NCBI GenBank assembly: GCA_009617715.1
Contig: VTFK01000035.1
Location: 930,001-994,000, forward strand
DNA from: Plectrocnemia conspersa
Taxonomy: Eukaryota; Arthropoda; Insecta; Trichoptera; Polycentropodidae
Length of the DNA stretch: 64,000 bases
Direction: 5' to 3'
Position 1 is the first letter of the stretch; each line of letters starts with the position of its first letter. The translations under genes and the position numbers were made by a program. The notes below the pieces were generated by a model that did no database searches, had not been told where the DNA came from, and saw nothing but the letters and a program-made list of their open reading frames with translations. This document shows, piece by piece, positions 1-12,815 of the stretch.

Positions 1-1084
1 TATATTATAATTATATATGTTTATGTTGAATTAAATAATCATTTTCCTAACACATATGATAATACGCGTATTGTATTACGTGACACAGCACGGTCGTATC
101 GCACGTTTTTCCCAGATAAAATCATAAATAATCTCTGTAAGACCATAAATACTTTCACAACCTACACGTGAGTAAATATAATACAATATTTACACCGAGA
201 TTGTTATATAAATACATTCGCAGTGGCGAACAACAACAAGAAACTGAGCGACTATCCATCATCTAGCCTAATACCCAGGGCTTTAACTGCGTACCCAATC
301 TGCTGACGTCACCGACGACAAACGAGGATTTTTCGAGGCAATCTTGATTTCGAAACAGACAAATTGTCCCACCCTTTCGAGACGAGCTAATTAAATTAAA
401 TTAACGGTCCTCGAATATGCCTCGATGGCTCGCGAAGAATTCCAGCGTCCAAAAGGAGCCGCTCTTTGTCGCAATGTCCAAATTGGTCTTGTGTTGTTGT
501 GGTGTTCTTAGACAAAGGTATTGCCAGTCATTGTTGAGAGAGTTCGACTTGAACAAAAAAATCAAACTATGAACTTTTGCAATGTTTCTGCCTCAAAAAA
601 GTTTAACTTCTATGGATCGATTGTAAATAAACTGTAGCGCGATATACTGCGGTGAGATCATTGGTTAGAAATTTGCGATTTTGCAGTGTTCTTGTCGCAT
701 TAAAACAAGAAAATGATCTAACATGCCCATTGACCCATTTGATTTTATGTCGATAATTAGCTTGTTGCAACGTTGCGTGCAACACGCAGATAAAATATAA
801 AGTAACCAATTAATGATTCAGCTTCCTTGTTACATTTTGACAATATCTTAAATAGATGAACACATATCATAATAATTTTTTAACGCCTTTACAATTTATA
901 GATAGTATATATTAATACAATTTACAAATAAAACAAGATTATAAACTATTTTAATATTGATCCAAGAAATATGTATCCATTTTTGTTTAATTAGACAAGT
1001 AAAATATTGCTAAAATCATTTATCTGACAGTATAAATTTAGGTTTGAAAACAGGTCTTATAAACATTTGTATAGTGGTACAAAA
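1..1084. other. Gene-free stretch
   Basis: No convincing gene is visible. A somewhat GC-richer block at about 240-480 stands out from the AT-rich surroundings and could be a conserved non-coding element or a decayed exon. Short open frames here have no recognisable content. Confidence 0.5.
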
Positions 1085-1760
1085 AACTCATAATATTAAC
1101 CTTGTTTTGAAGCAAAAAACTTTTTTTTTAAATATAATATTTTTAAACAGTATCATAAGGGTATTTAAAAGCTCTATTCTGTATCAAAAATTCAAGTCTC
1201 AATCCTTAAAACGAACGAAATAAATGCGTTAACTATATGACAATTCGCACAAAAGCTCGTATGGGGGTCCGATTAATTTACCATAAAACTTTTTTTTAAA
1301 AAAAAAAAATATATATATATATTTTATTGGGATGCAGATTAAGCTTCTCAACACTTTTTGTGTAAAACATTTTTAGTATGATTTTATCCCACGAATTTAT
1401 GACACTTTAAGTTTTAAATTTGCAGCCATTTTGTAAAAAAAATTTTTATAATGAATATTATGGGGGAGCTTAAAAATTTAATACGCAATCGTCAAAACAA
1501 AGAAATTAAGAGAGTTAACTTTTTTTGCAAGTCTCAAAAAAGATCTGATACATCGCTTGTTTTGAAGCAAAAAACTATTTTTTTTTTTAATATTTTATTT
1601 CGATGCAGGTTTAGCTTCTAAACGTTTTATTTTAAGCAATCTTTTGCGTAAGATTTAAACATACGGAGTTATTAGTCTTTAAGTTTTTAAATTTGCCGCA
1701 ATTTTACAAAAAATTGACACATTGGATTTCGCTATTGAACATATACAAAAAAATGTTTGC
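1085..1760. repeat. Dispersed repeat, copy 1
   Basis: This stretch shares many blocks with 42720-43245: a 'cttgttttgaagcaaaaaac' motif followed by a T-run, a 'gcagattaagcttct' type block, 'gccattttgtaaaaaaa', a 'gggggtccgat' block, and 'acattggattt...gaacatatac' at the end. Within this copy the 'tttgaagcaaaaaac + T-run' motif occurs twice (about 1110 and 1560), so the family seems to have an internal sub-repeat of roughly 450 bp. No open frame and no clear termini are visible, so the class is unknown (possibly a non-autonomous element). Confidence 0.65.
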
Positions 1761-4385
1761 GGAGATTGAATATATAATCATCTGAATATAGACTTATTTA
1801 AAGATAAATTAAAAATAATCTTAACAAGATTCAAATTTAATTTAATTTATTTCATATGTTTTTTATTATTCATTTATTTAACTCATTCTGCGGTTACAAT
1901 TTAATACATTTAAATTATGCATGTACGTATACATTTAGAAAAATACAATAAGTACAATTAAAGTATTTATTATTAAATTTTAAAAGAACAACTAAGAAAA
2001 ATACCGAAAAATACATATCATTAGTATAATGATATGATATATGTATTATTTATAATCTTAATTTTTTGATCAGTAAGTTTGTATTATACATTAAAATATA
2101 TTTTTATGAGGTTGCGGTATTTATAAAAAAATTATGTGATTTTATTTTTTTATTATTTTACTAATCCTTTTTTTAAATATTATTAAATTGTGCAAAAATG
2201 AAAAATATAATAGTATAAATATCATCTAAAGCTATTTGATTGCTTATTTTTAATATGTTAAATATAACGTGTAAAGAATAACCAAGCAATATAAATGCTA
2301 ATAAATCAAAAGCAATTTTCATTAAAATAAAATTAATAAAAACGCAAATAAAACCTTATTTTAAAACCATTTTAACTGGTGCTATTTTTTGCGCACAAGA
2401 TCAGTTCTTAATATGTTTTAAATTTTAGATATAATCAATTTTTGAAATGTTTTTAGTTATACATCTGTAAAAAGCATGTATTAAATATTTTTGAATCATT
2501 ATTGTTTCGCCATATATAAATAGTCAAATATTTTTACTGATTTATATAGTGAAATATTTGATAGAAAGATCAATAAAATGTAATTGGAGTTATTTTTACT
2601 AGGGTTTAAAAATACGATTGAATTTTGTGCCGACCTGTATATGAACGTAATTATCCAATACACTAAGACCGAAAGTTATTTTTGACATTAATTCAATAAA
2701 GACTGAGAAAACGGCTCGATACGCATTTGGTTGATGAAATTACGAACTTTATACGATATGCGAATTAAAATAATCTAATTATCCAGTAATAAAACCAGCA
2801 AATTGAAGAAGTCAATGACTAGTAAATTTAACATTTAAAATTTGTATTAAAAAATAAGTCTGAGTGCATTTTGGCTGAAACGAAAAATTATTTATATATG
2901 CACTTGGGTAAAAATCACGGAACGGAATTTTGACTCCCTGACGGATGTCAGTCAAATGGACATGTTAAAAGCTCTGTTTCAAAATTCGCCATTATATCGA
3001 ATCGAGTCGTATTGAATATGTATAATTTTTTGTTTTAGTTAGGTTGTATGGGACACAAGAGGCTTTCGACGGTTCATTGTCCTCGGCTATGATCTTACGG
3101 AGGAAAGTGACGCGATGAAATCTCGATTTGGCGACATGACATTGTAGCGTTTTGAGATTTTGATTAATGATTGAAATTTGGTAGATTTTTTTATGATGCG
3201 ACATCGCAGTTTCTCGCATATAACGCGAGAATTTCCCTTTTGAAGGCTTTGACGGCGTATAGCGCTTTTGATGAAATATGACGTGACGCGAAATTAAAAG
3301 ATAATATATTATGATTTGACAATATTTATTCTATAGCTTGTATTTTTTTAAAAGTACAATTTATATATACATACGTATATGTTTTAAATATTCCTCAAGC
3401 TACTACAAGTCTTTTGATTGTAAAAAATGTCAGAAAAATAAAATTACATTTTTAAGAAGAGTCAGACTATTGATAAAAGTTCATTTCTAAATCTTAATTT
3501 TTCAGCAAAATCAGATTTCGATTTATGTTAATTTTTTATCGCGTAACAAAATAATAATAAAAATAAAAATACTTCAAGCTTAAAGCCAATTAATGTTATC
3601 TCAGTTAGATTTTCACGAAAAGCGTTTCAGACAGTAAACTTTTTCCTTAACCACTTGACAAACCTAAATTTGATTTACGTCTGATACGGTACTGATTGAT
3701 GCTTCCAAAACGTGAAATATATTCTACATTTAGAATGTCCTAGATATCTTGTAAACCTTACCCCACATTATCTAGATCATATCAAACATTCGACGCTCAA
3801 AATTTCCCAAAGAATTATTGCCACAACTACAGAAAACAAATATTTTCAGTCAATTTCGCGAGCAAACTTTGCTTAATTTAATCAACCGTACGAATACGAA
3901 TTGATAAATGATATATTTTTATTTATGGGAATATATTAAATATTTATATGGCGCACAGTTTCCGAATCACATCAATATAAACTCTTAAAGGTTCATAATT
4001 TGTATAGATATATTAAAAAAATTGAAAATATTGATTTATACTTATATCCGTTTTGGAATTTTACGGAAGTCATTCGGAAAAGTTTTATTGAGATGCTACT
4101 TTTATGTTCATAGTGTAAAAATATAAAAATTAAAACTTTGCAAGAATAAATATGCACACTTTGATTATTGTTTGCTTGATTGTATAATATTAAAAATTAA
4201 ACTGAAAATTTTATATGTTTAATTAATATTTAAAAAGAACTTTGGACTACCATATACAAGAGACTGCATTGCTATAGAATCTATGCACATTTTTTTTTTA
4301 TCAAAATTCATCTCGCTTGACAACAATAGAGCTTTTTCAATATGATACCGCTATAGAGAAAAAAGTGTTTAAATTCATACGCTTC
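1761..4385. other. AT-rich gene-free stretch
   Basis: No recognisable gene. A block of higher GC at about 2930-3290 holds a 75-residue minus-strand frame (2992-3219) without family resemblance; I treat it as non-coding or a possible conserved element. Confidence 0.5.
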
Positions 4386-4691
4386 TCAGAAGACTTCCCA
4401 ATAGGAAACGATACATATTAGCTCACATTTAGAATCTTTTACTTCTCGGAATTGCTCGTATATCCACCGCGGATTGATACTATCGTTTCCATCTATCGCC
4501 ACAATGAGATCAAACATCTCTCTTTGGGTTTTTAAATGAGATTTCCGAGAAGATTGAGGATGTTTCGCAAAAGGTGAGTAAAAAATATGTTTCGAGCTTT
4601 GGCGCTCAATTAAAAGCTCGATGTATGCCGTTTGTCTTTGTCGAGAGCTTTTTACGAGGATAAGTCGCGTGGTCGTAAATTGAGTCATCAT
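4386..4691 (-). CDS. Possible exon or small ORF, unrecognised
   Basis: A 101-residue open frame with an ATG start lies in DNA that is less AT-rich than its surroundings. Its second half (around 'FDLIVAIDGNDSINPRWIYEQFREVKD') has a balanced, protein-like composition. A GTAAAA donor-like site follows the 'FRE' codons, so it could be one exon of a spliced gene rather than a complete gene. No signal peptide, membrane segment or known motif is seen. It may equally be a chance frame. Confidence 0.25.
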   Translation of the reverse strand: MMTQFTTTRLILVKSSRQRQTAYIELLIERQSSKHIFYSPFAKHPQSSRKSHLKTQREMFDLIVAIDGNDSINPRWIYEQFREVKDSKCELICIVSYWEVF

Positions 4692-5989
4692 TATTTTGCT
4701 TGGCGGCGCAAGAACTGCAATTTATCGAGACGACGTAGAAGAATGTGGCTAAGGAGTGCGAGCTTTATTAAGAAATGATAGCACCACGTGAAAGCTTTTA
4801 CTGGAGATGAATATTCCCAAAATATAAGAAAGATATTATTTCTATATATTCATATAATTTCAAAGACACTGAAGTTGAAATTGGTCCATATTTTCACAAA
4901 TCAAGAGCTTTATGATATTTTGCAAAGCTCTATTTGACAGTTTATAATACACTAATTTTGCTACAATTCGCACAATACAATTATCCTAACATACCCTTTA
5001 TACAATACAAATTATTATTATTGTGTTATTCAGCGATATTATTCTTGTCATGTGAATCGCGATACTCCACAATTTATTATCGGCGCTTTTATCAAAGGAC
5101 CTCCATAGGACCAAATCGATTGTTATTCCGCTCGCCTTTCGAAGGAAGCAACTGTCTTGACAGCAGATATAGTATATTTCTGTATACACACTGAAAAAAT
5201 CGCCATATCCAATCGCATTTTATCACCATCCGAATAAGGCCAAACCGTTCTTTGATTGACGTGACCATTATTGTCCAATGTTTTTTGGTGTCGGAAAATG
5301 GCCGTCATTAACGCCGTTTGACCTAAAGGATTTAATCTACCAATTTTTTTCAGAAACCGATTTGAATATAATGTATTATGCTAGAGTCGAAAACTCATTC
5401 GTGTGTATATAATGTGCCATTTGTATTCATTATTTTTTTTTTTTCGTAATATTTATTATACAATGAAAAAAAAGGTTGTCGACTCATTGCGGCACGTTTT
5501 TAAATCAATTAAATTCGAACGACTATCTCATACAGTGCGATGATTGCTTTTTGGTCATTATTGCCGTTGTTGGTATTCATATTGTATTTTTTACAAAATG
5601 TAAATAGCCAAATGTTACTTTGGTCATACGTCATTGTGTGTACTTTCAATAATTTAATACCTGACTTGACTGCAAAATTTCAAATCAACAATAATTCTAT
5701 ATCGTTATATTTAACCCTATAATAGTATATAATTTATATTTAAAATATAAATAGTATTTACTACTTTAAAATGATAGTATAAATCATTATTATTAAAATA
5801 ATAAGTGATTTTCATTAGTTGTCAGACAATTTTTATATACTAATAGGGCAACCCTTAAAATAGTGTGCAACTATAATATATACAAGTGCAGAGTATGAGC
5901 AAAATATTTTAGCAGATAGTTTCAACCGTAATACTGAGAACTATATAAAGGAATTTGTCATTTTTAATTACTTAAAAAGGGATCGCAGG
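4692..5989. other. Gene-free stretch
   Basis: Overlapping short open frames occur on both strands at 4934-5308, none with a recognisable domain; overlap in several frames argues for non-coding sequence. The remainder is AT-rich. Confidence 0.4.
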
Positions 5990-6380
5990 CCCAATATTGT
6001 AGTATAAATGCGTCGAAGAGTTAGAGAAGAATATCTAGCTGATTACGTAGCATCCAAAGTAAAATATTTTGGCGGAAGCGGTATGTTCTGGAGTTGCATG
6101 ACAGCAGCAGGAGTAGGAAACCTATACACTTGTTGGGGTAGAGTGAGTAGTTACATTTATATTTCAATTTTGGAATCCACTTTAATGGATTCCTACAGAA
6201 AAATATTAAAAATAAGCATAGATCACGCTACTATCCAATTCCAGTAAGACAATGCTCCGTGCCATACTAAGCTAAAAAGCAGGGGTTGGATGGTCAGCCA
6301 CCAGACCTAAATTCTATATTTCATTTATGCTCTAAATTAAAAGAAAATGTTGCCCAACATAATTGCAAGAAGAAATTGAG
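5990..6380 (+). pseudogene. Tc1-type transposase relic
   Basis: The frame from about 6050 matches the C-terminal part of Tc1/mariner-superfamily transposases (DDE integrase fold). Visible landmarks in order are a VKYFGGSGMFWSCM block (family pattern V.FGGGSVMVWGC), AAGVGNLY, the strand ending FQ, and DNAPCHT, which holds the second catalytic Asp. A TAA at 6245-6247 replaces the second Gln of the family's FQQDNAPCHT motif. Downstream, about 6290-6360, a shifted frame still reads PDLNSI...SKLKENV, matching the family's SPDLNPIE..W..LK block. At least one stop and one frameshift make it dead. No N-terminal HTH half or terminal inverted repeats are seen nearby. Confidence 0.8.
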
Positions 6381-9300
6381 CTGCAAGAAAAATTGCAGAT
6401 GCATTTAACAAGCATATTTTCACTTTAATAATAAAAAAAAAAATTGTCCTGTAAAAATCTTTGCCACATATTTAAAAAAATATTTTCGATAAATGTGTAC
6501 ATTTAGAATACTTAGTTTTTCTAAATATTAAGTAGTAAAAAAGGGTTTGCATTATAGTATGATTTATGTGGCCTTAAATAAAATATAAGTTTATATTGGC
6601 AATACATTTTTTTACATTTAACTAAATTGTCAATTAGGTACTTGAACGTGTATTACATGAATTGTAAAACATGAACAAAAAAAATATTTCTTGATTGCAT
6701 AGCAAACGCTTTATATAAACTAGAATCCTAAATTTTTCAATTTATGTGAAATATTTTGCTTTTTTTGATGGAATAAACATAAAAATCTAATATATAAATA
6801 TTAAAAATAGTAAAAAAATAGTTTAACCTTACATTATATATAGCTTTTTAACTATTTTAAAACATTGCTCATTATTTAATTTAATTATTTTTTTATCTAT
6901 TGAAAAACTTTTGTGTTTTTATTTATTGTAAATAGGGTAAACACTAGTAATTTAATCAATGTCTGTAAATTTATGACTAAAACTAATAATATAGCTAACA
7001 ATCTAGCTTGATTTATTTTAATTTTTCCATCCGTAAGATTAGGAAAATATAAGAAAACCTAATCTATAATAATTGTTTAGAATTATAATTATATGAAAAT
7101 CACTAATTTAGATCTCCCAGACACGAAATAAATTAAAACCACTTGATGTTTGCATCCATGTCTTTAAAGATGTCGAGTTATATCAATGGTATATAACTAT
7201 GATCTAATTTAGAAACAGAATAATTTTTTTTTTTACCTAAAAGCATATGATATATAAGTCTAGATTTGGTTAATAAACCAACGCAGATTAAAGTCCTTGA
7301 TCCTTTAATCATTTCAGGTGACTTAGAACAGATACAGAATATTTGTTTTTAACTAATACATATATTTTTTAACACTTTGTCGCATGTAACAGCGTGAAAA
7401 TTGTAAAATTAAAATATGTGCAATTTATCAGTGTTGTTTAGTACAGTTTGGAAAATATATGTAAGACTAACTATTTTTGTTTAAATACGGTCCAACGGTT
7501 TGAGTGCATATTGCGGTGCAATAAAAATCAGAAATGAATCTTGTTGCGTAAATTAAAAACTGTTATATTGTTTAAAAGACTACTATTTTCCGATTCTTAG
7601 TCTTCTCACTAATTTTGACGCAACGATTATGTAGATTAAATACTGATTACAATAAAGTTTTGTCTTTAAAATCTAAAATATAATAACTTGTAAGAATAAA
7701 TGTCGAAGAAGGATAGTGTTCTGATTTATTTAAAATATGCCCAGCTAGTCTTTTATAGTCAAAATGCTTTGAAGAAACGCGCTTTTAGCGCTTGCTTTTA
7801 TATACATTAAAACCATTCAGTTTGGATGCAGGCATAAACCTACTTATTGTAAAGTATTTAGAAATACGAAATTAATGATTAAAAACACATGCGAGTGATT
7901 CGCTGGTCCTTCGAAGCCACGGTAAGACCGTTGATTTAAGGCGAATATAGTGCCAGAAACAATTGAATTCAACATATTTTAAAAATTGCAATAATAAAGT
8001 AACAAATAGAAGATTTTCTGTCTACAATTATAAAAAAAAATTTAAATTAGGAAAAGAGATTTACCGAATATTTTTGTATAAAAGATGTGCGTTATTTTAA
8101 TTAAAAAAATAGTCATTACAAACTTATGTAATAATAAAATTCAGGATAAGAGAAAGTAAGAATGGCTGAAATTAATTAATTGATTTTTTATTATTGTAAA
8201 TAATTTCTTTGTATTCTTGTGATAAATAAATAGTTATTTTAACCATTTTTCTATATATTGTAGTAACATGATAGAGCATCCCAAGTCATACTATTTATGT
8301 GACAATTCATTACAAGCAATTTTTATTTATATTATAAGTGGCAAAAAATATTTCGAATAATTGTATCAAAAGATATAGCGTCTTTACAAATTAAACTCAT
8401 TTAAGACAATTTTTGGGTTTAGCCATTTGAATACTGATTAATAAACTATTATATATATGATTTTTTTATCAATAACACGCAATTATATTATATATGGAAA
8501 CTTAATAAGCATGATTAGATAATATATTTTTAAATAATACTTGTGATTATTAAAAATTAATATCGAAAATACTTCGTGATTTGCCTCAAGGATATATCAT
8601 TAAACTTTCATCTTGATGATTTTTTCGTGATTTTGCAAAATACGTGAGAAATGTGTCAGATCGTGTTTGCAAATTGATTATATAGTGTTACAATAAATTC
8701 CTTTAACCCGCCGGCACTCAACGGGTTAAACGTCGTATTTGTTGTTGCTACAGATTGACATAGGAATTTAATACGGTATTTCGTTAACTGACAACATATT
8801 TTATATTCACGGAATAGAAACCCACTTCTAATCTGACTCGTGCAATCTCATATCATTTGAAACGGAACACGAGCACGTGCGAGAATTTATTAAATATTTT
8901 TTGTGTGCATAATAACGTCATGTTGAAATAATATTTGGTTTTAATTAAGAATACTTGTAATTGATGCGTTACAATAAATAATTGGTCATTATCATACCAG
9001 AGCGGGTTGTATAACATTGATTGATTTTACGAACCGTTGATTCTTCGATTCGCATGTAAATCATTTTTTTGCGGCCATTTAAAAATTATTTTATTGAAGT
9101 TAAATTAAATAAAGTTGAAAAAATGTTGGTCATCGCTCGTGCATGATTTTTTGATTATTCAGCTGGCGTGAGATAAAATATTCTCGATTGAAACATTTAA
9201 CAATTTCAGATATGCAGCTTCTGATTTGCATGACGTTTCAAAAAAGGTGTGTTACCGCTTTTTATGTTTGACTTACAAACATACAGTGGTCGAAAAAATA

Positions 9301-10149
9301 TGATAAACTATTAACTATATATAAGTAAAATTAGAACAGATTGTAAATATTTATTTTATTGATAAAAAAAATATATTTTCAGATACATTGATTGCAAAAA
9401 TATAAATTTATTAATATTAATTACACAGAAGTTATTTGGATTGGGGAAATATTGACATCATATTTTGGTTAAGCAATCAATATTTTGATGTCTAATTATA
9501 CGATTTATTTAAGCTACTCTGGGGCAACCTGCTTAAGGCCATAATAAAAAGCATTAATTGAACAAATACACTTTACAAACAAATATTTAAGAGAAAATGT
9601 AAACAACGACCAAAACAGACTTTAGAAAACTATAAACATGAATCACAGTAGCCTAAACTATAAGTATTATATATGATACTACTATTAGTAATACCAAACT
9701 AAATAATTACTATGAGTCATTTAAATAAGACCCAAGCCATAGCCAAATGATGATACATTTTATCATCGCCTTTTGACGTAACCGTGAAACACAAATAAAA
9801 TCTGTGCTTTTGGGCCCAACGCCTGGGGCTTCGCCCTTGACTAGTTTGGCTACACAGAAGCCCACACCGACACCTTTAGATACTGTAGCTTCTAGAGCAC
9901 AAGACAAACATCAGTAAAAAGTTGTTGCGGTATTGCAAACATTTGTGATTAAAGCAAAGATTCTGTATAGTGCATAAAATAGGTGTTTATTTATAGAATT
10001 TTACTAATTTGCCTTTCAGCCTAAATAGGCCCTAATTTATTATCTACTGTAGCTTTACTCTGAGTTATAAAGTATTTAAGAAATACATATGGGTGGTTGT
10101 CTCCTTAATTTTTTTTTTAATGCGTTGCAATGAAGTAAATTTTTACCAA
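6381..10149. other. AT-rich gene-free stretch
   Basis: No recognisable gene. A small perfect hairpin occurs at 8702-8730 (see findings). A 65-residue minus frame at 9710-9907 lies in a locally GC-richer patch (9770-9905) but shows no family features. Confidence 0.5.
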
Positions 10150-10400
10150 CTAGGTAAGTAAGTATTAATCATCAGACTTTTAAGATGAGAATCAGTGATA
10201 TCTATAAATATGTATATCATTATAAATTATAATCTGTTATTTAAATTACAATCAAAAGATGTATAATTACAATGCAGGTGGAGAAATTTTTTTTAATAAT
10301 ATCGCATTTTTATTAATAAAAAATCGAGTCTGCTGCCGTGGCTCGAACCCGCGACCACTAAGCTACCAGTATAAATCTTACGGACTACGATATAATGTCA
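10150..10400 (-). repeat. tRNA-derived SINE-like element, copy 1
   Basis: On the minus strand the sequence ends in a tRNA-like head: a GGTTCGAGCC-type B box at about 10337-10352 with a plausible A-box region upstream (10365-10390). It continues into an AT-rich body. The same arrangement occurs at 62440-62690: the same 'aataat.gcgcatttttat.aataaaaa.tcgagt' junction and a similar 'gagaatc.gtgacatctat' end. Two diverged copies with a Pol III-like box support a SINE rather than a tRNA gene; the anticodon arm and acceptor stem do not pair as in a real tRNA. Confidence 0.6.
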
Positions 10401-10416
10401 ATTATATGTTTTAGAG

Positions 10417-10788
10417 CAGCGGCGTGTTTCTATTTTGCGACCCTAAAAAAATTCGGGGTCACAAAATAGAAAGATATTTATTTATCAAAAAATTAGCCTT
10501 TTATTCATCAATATTCATGTAGAAGTAAAATATCTAAATAAAGTTATAGGCAGTACGGGCAACCGAGAGCCAACCCAAGATAGAGTGCTAAGCGACGCGA
10601 CGCAAATCATGTACTCTCTCAGTTTCTTACCGGGATGTTAGACGTTTCTAACGAGATGTATTATTAGAAGCATTAGCGCAAGTTCCATAAATTTCACTTT
10701 AACTACGTTAAAAAGGGTCTATACATGGGTGGCAAATATTTTTTAACAAATTGGGGGGTCTGAAATGAAAATGGTTTGCGCACCGCTG
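10417..10788. mobile_element. hAT-like MITE
   Basis: A 372-bp element has termini resembling those of hAT elements. The left end starts CAGCGGCG and the right end, read inward on the other strand, starts CAGCGGTGCGCAAACC. The 8 bases outside each end (ttttagag and atctaaag) agree at 5 of 8 positions, compatible with an aged 8-bp target duplication. There is no transposase frame inside, so it is non-autonomous. Confidence 0.6.
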
Positions 10789-12414
10789 ATCTAAAGGATA
10801 AGCATAATTTTACAATAAACAACAGTTATGTATTAAAAAGTACTATTTAAGGAATAAAAAATGATGAAATATTTTTATATAGATATTTTTTCATTAATTC
10901 TGAAAAATATTATTTAATTATATACAACACAATTCAATATTAAACTTATATAATACCAAAGAGAAATATACAATATATGGACTTAATGTGAAAATCGAGC
11001 ACACTCATCAAATCCGTAACAGGAGAGACAAACAAAATAATAAAACTGATATAAAACTTAATAAGCAAGAAGTTTGAACGTCTGTAATGTTAAATAATGA
11101 TAAATATTAACATTACTACGCCAAAAAATATGAAAAAGTACGATAAAACTTTTTATTGAATCAATTATAGCTGCGAGCAGAATTTCAAGATAATACCTTA
11201 ACTACCAATTAACACATTAACTACCAGAAATATTATGATTAATTCACAGAAGTGAAGGTGTTAAGAAGGTGTGATGTACCAATAAAATCAGAACGGATTC
11301 GTTGACTTGTGGGGTCTAGCCGGAAGCAAAAGAAGATTGTTTCTAGGAGGTCTCTTCGTGTGGACTCCCACGGTGCTTTGCAAATAAACACTCTGAATGG
11401 ATCATTTGTCAAAAGATTCTTATTGATTTTTTTATTATACATTTTTATATAATAATTTATGTACATACACACAATTAATAATGATGTATCTGAGATTGTG
11501 ATGGAATTCAGTTCGATGAAAAGATCATTAGCGAAACATACTTTTTACGACGTACAAAGGTTGGTGACGTCTAGGGCATATTGATTGCCATATAGGCGTT
11601 TCTCAAACTTTCCAGTAAATCAGTATTTTTTATTGCCCTATAGTTATCAATGTATAAAACATATTTTTTGCATAATAAACAATTTTCTGCATGGAAAATA
11701 TTATTTATTATTTTCACTGACAAAGTTTTTAATGAAGGGTAGTTATTATCAGTATTCAAATTTATTTATTTTATTAATTTAATTAACTAATATAGCTAAT
11801 TGTCTATACACTAAACAAATTTAATCAAAACATACATATAAAACATCTATGGAAATAAATAGAACATAAGAAAAGAAATTAATTTTTGCAGATTGTTTTA
11901 GTAATATTTCTATACAAATTTACACCTCCGTACAATATTGCCGTACTCGTTCTCTTAAATTTAACTATCCATAAATTGCCATATTTTTAGTATTAAATAT
12001 ATGTATGTATATAATAATTTCCCATCATTTAAAAAGAGCACCAGATTAGAGCAAAGATAAAATGTAAATTATTTTAATATCGGTTGAATATTGCCCTTTT
12101 TATAAAATAATTTATGTTGCTTAGTATACTAATTTTCAACGATAAAATAAATAATATAAATCAACGATAAAATAAATCTCTTAGTAGAGCTTCTGTTCTG
12201 TCTGTATGTGATTTTAAAACAATGTATTGCGCTATCGTCGAAACAGTTTTGTTTTGAATTGTTATTGTATTTAGGGATTTTTATAGGCATCTGGAAGCAA
12301 ACACAATGGTTTGGTTTATAAAGGACTACCCGGGAGCTATACAATTGCTTTAAATAATTTATTTCTTAGCTGCTAGATAAAATAAGTATGAACTAGAGAA
12401 GATAAGACTAGAAA
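10789..12414. other. AT-rich gene-free stretch
   Basis: Only short frames on both strands (for example 11239-11472 and 11571-11782) without family resemblance. A GC-richer patch at about 11270-11400 is the only compositional change. Confidence 0.45.
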
Positions 12415-12815
12415 CAAAAATTGCATTTGTTTACAACAAAAAATATTTTGCTAACATTTTTGCTGCTTTTTATCAATAAAATATTCTGCAAAATAGTACA
12501 TATATAAATGTATTCTTTCACAAATTTAATATATTTTGTTGGTTGCATTTACAGATTTTTGTTACAAAGATTTTTTTGCATATTTTTTATAATATAGATT
12601 TAAATCATAGCAAAATAAATAAATTATCAGAGTCATGAAAATGATAAAATCGAGTAAAAGTAAAACATTGTGTTTGTTGGAAACAAAAAATTATTTTGTT
12701 ACTATTTTTTGCTGCATTTTAATAATAAAATATTCTGCAAAATAGTAAATAAATATACTTTTTCACAAATATTTATGTTTTATTTGTTGCATCTACAGAT
12801 TTTTTTATAGAGAAT
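12415..12815. repeat. Direct repeat, two imperfect units
   Basis: Two similar blocks lie about 240 bp apart (about 12415-12575 and 12660-12815). Both contain a 'tttgttg/tttac...aacaaaaaat' start, 'tttttgctgc.tttta', the exact string 'aataaaatattctgcaaaatagta', a 'tttcacaaat' block and '.gttgcat.tacagattttt'. This is a local tandem duplication with no coding content. Confidence 0.7.

Noticed and set aside
10337..10395. Possible tRNA gene on the minus strand (also 62620-62690 and 18378-18430)
   Set aside because: Only a B-box-like motif is convincing; stems do not form a full cloverleaf, and two of the loci are copies of one longer repeat, so SINE-like elements fit better.
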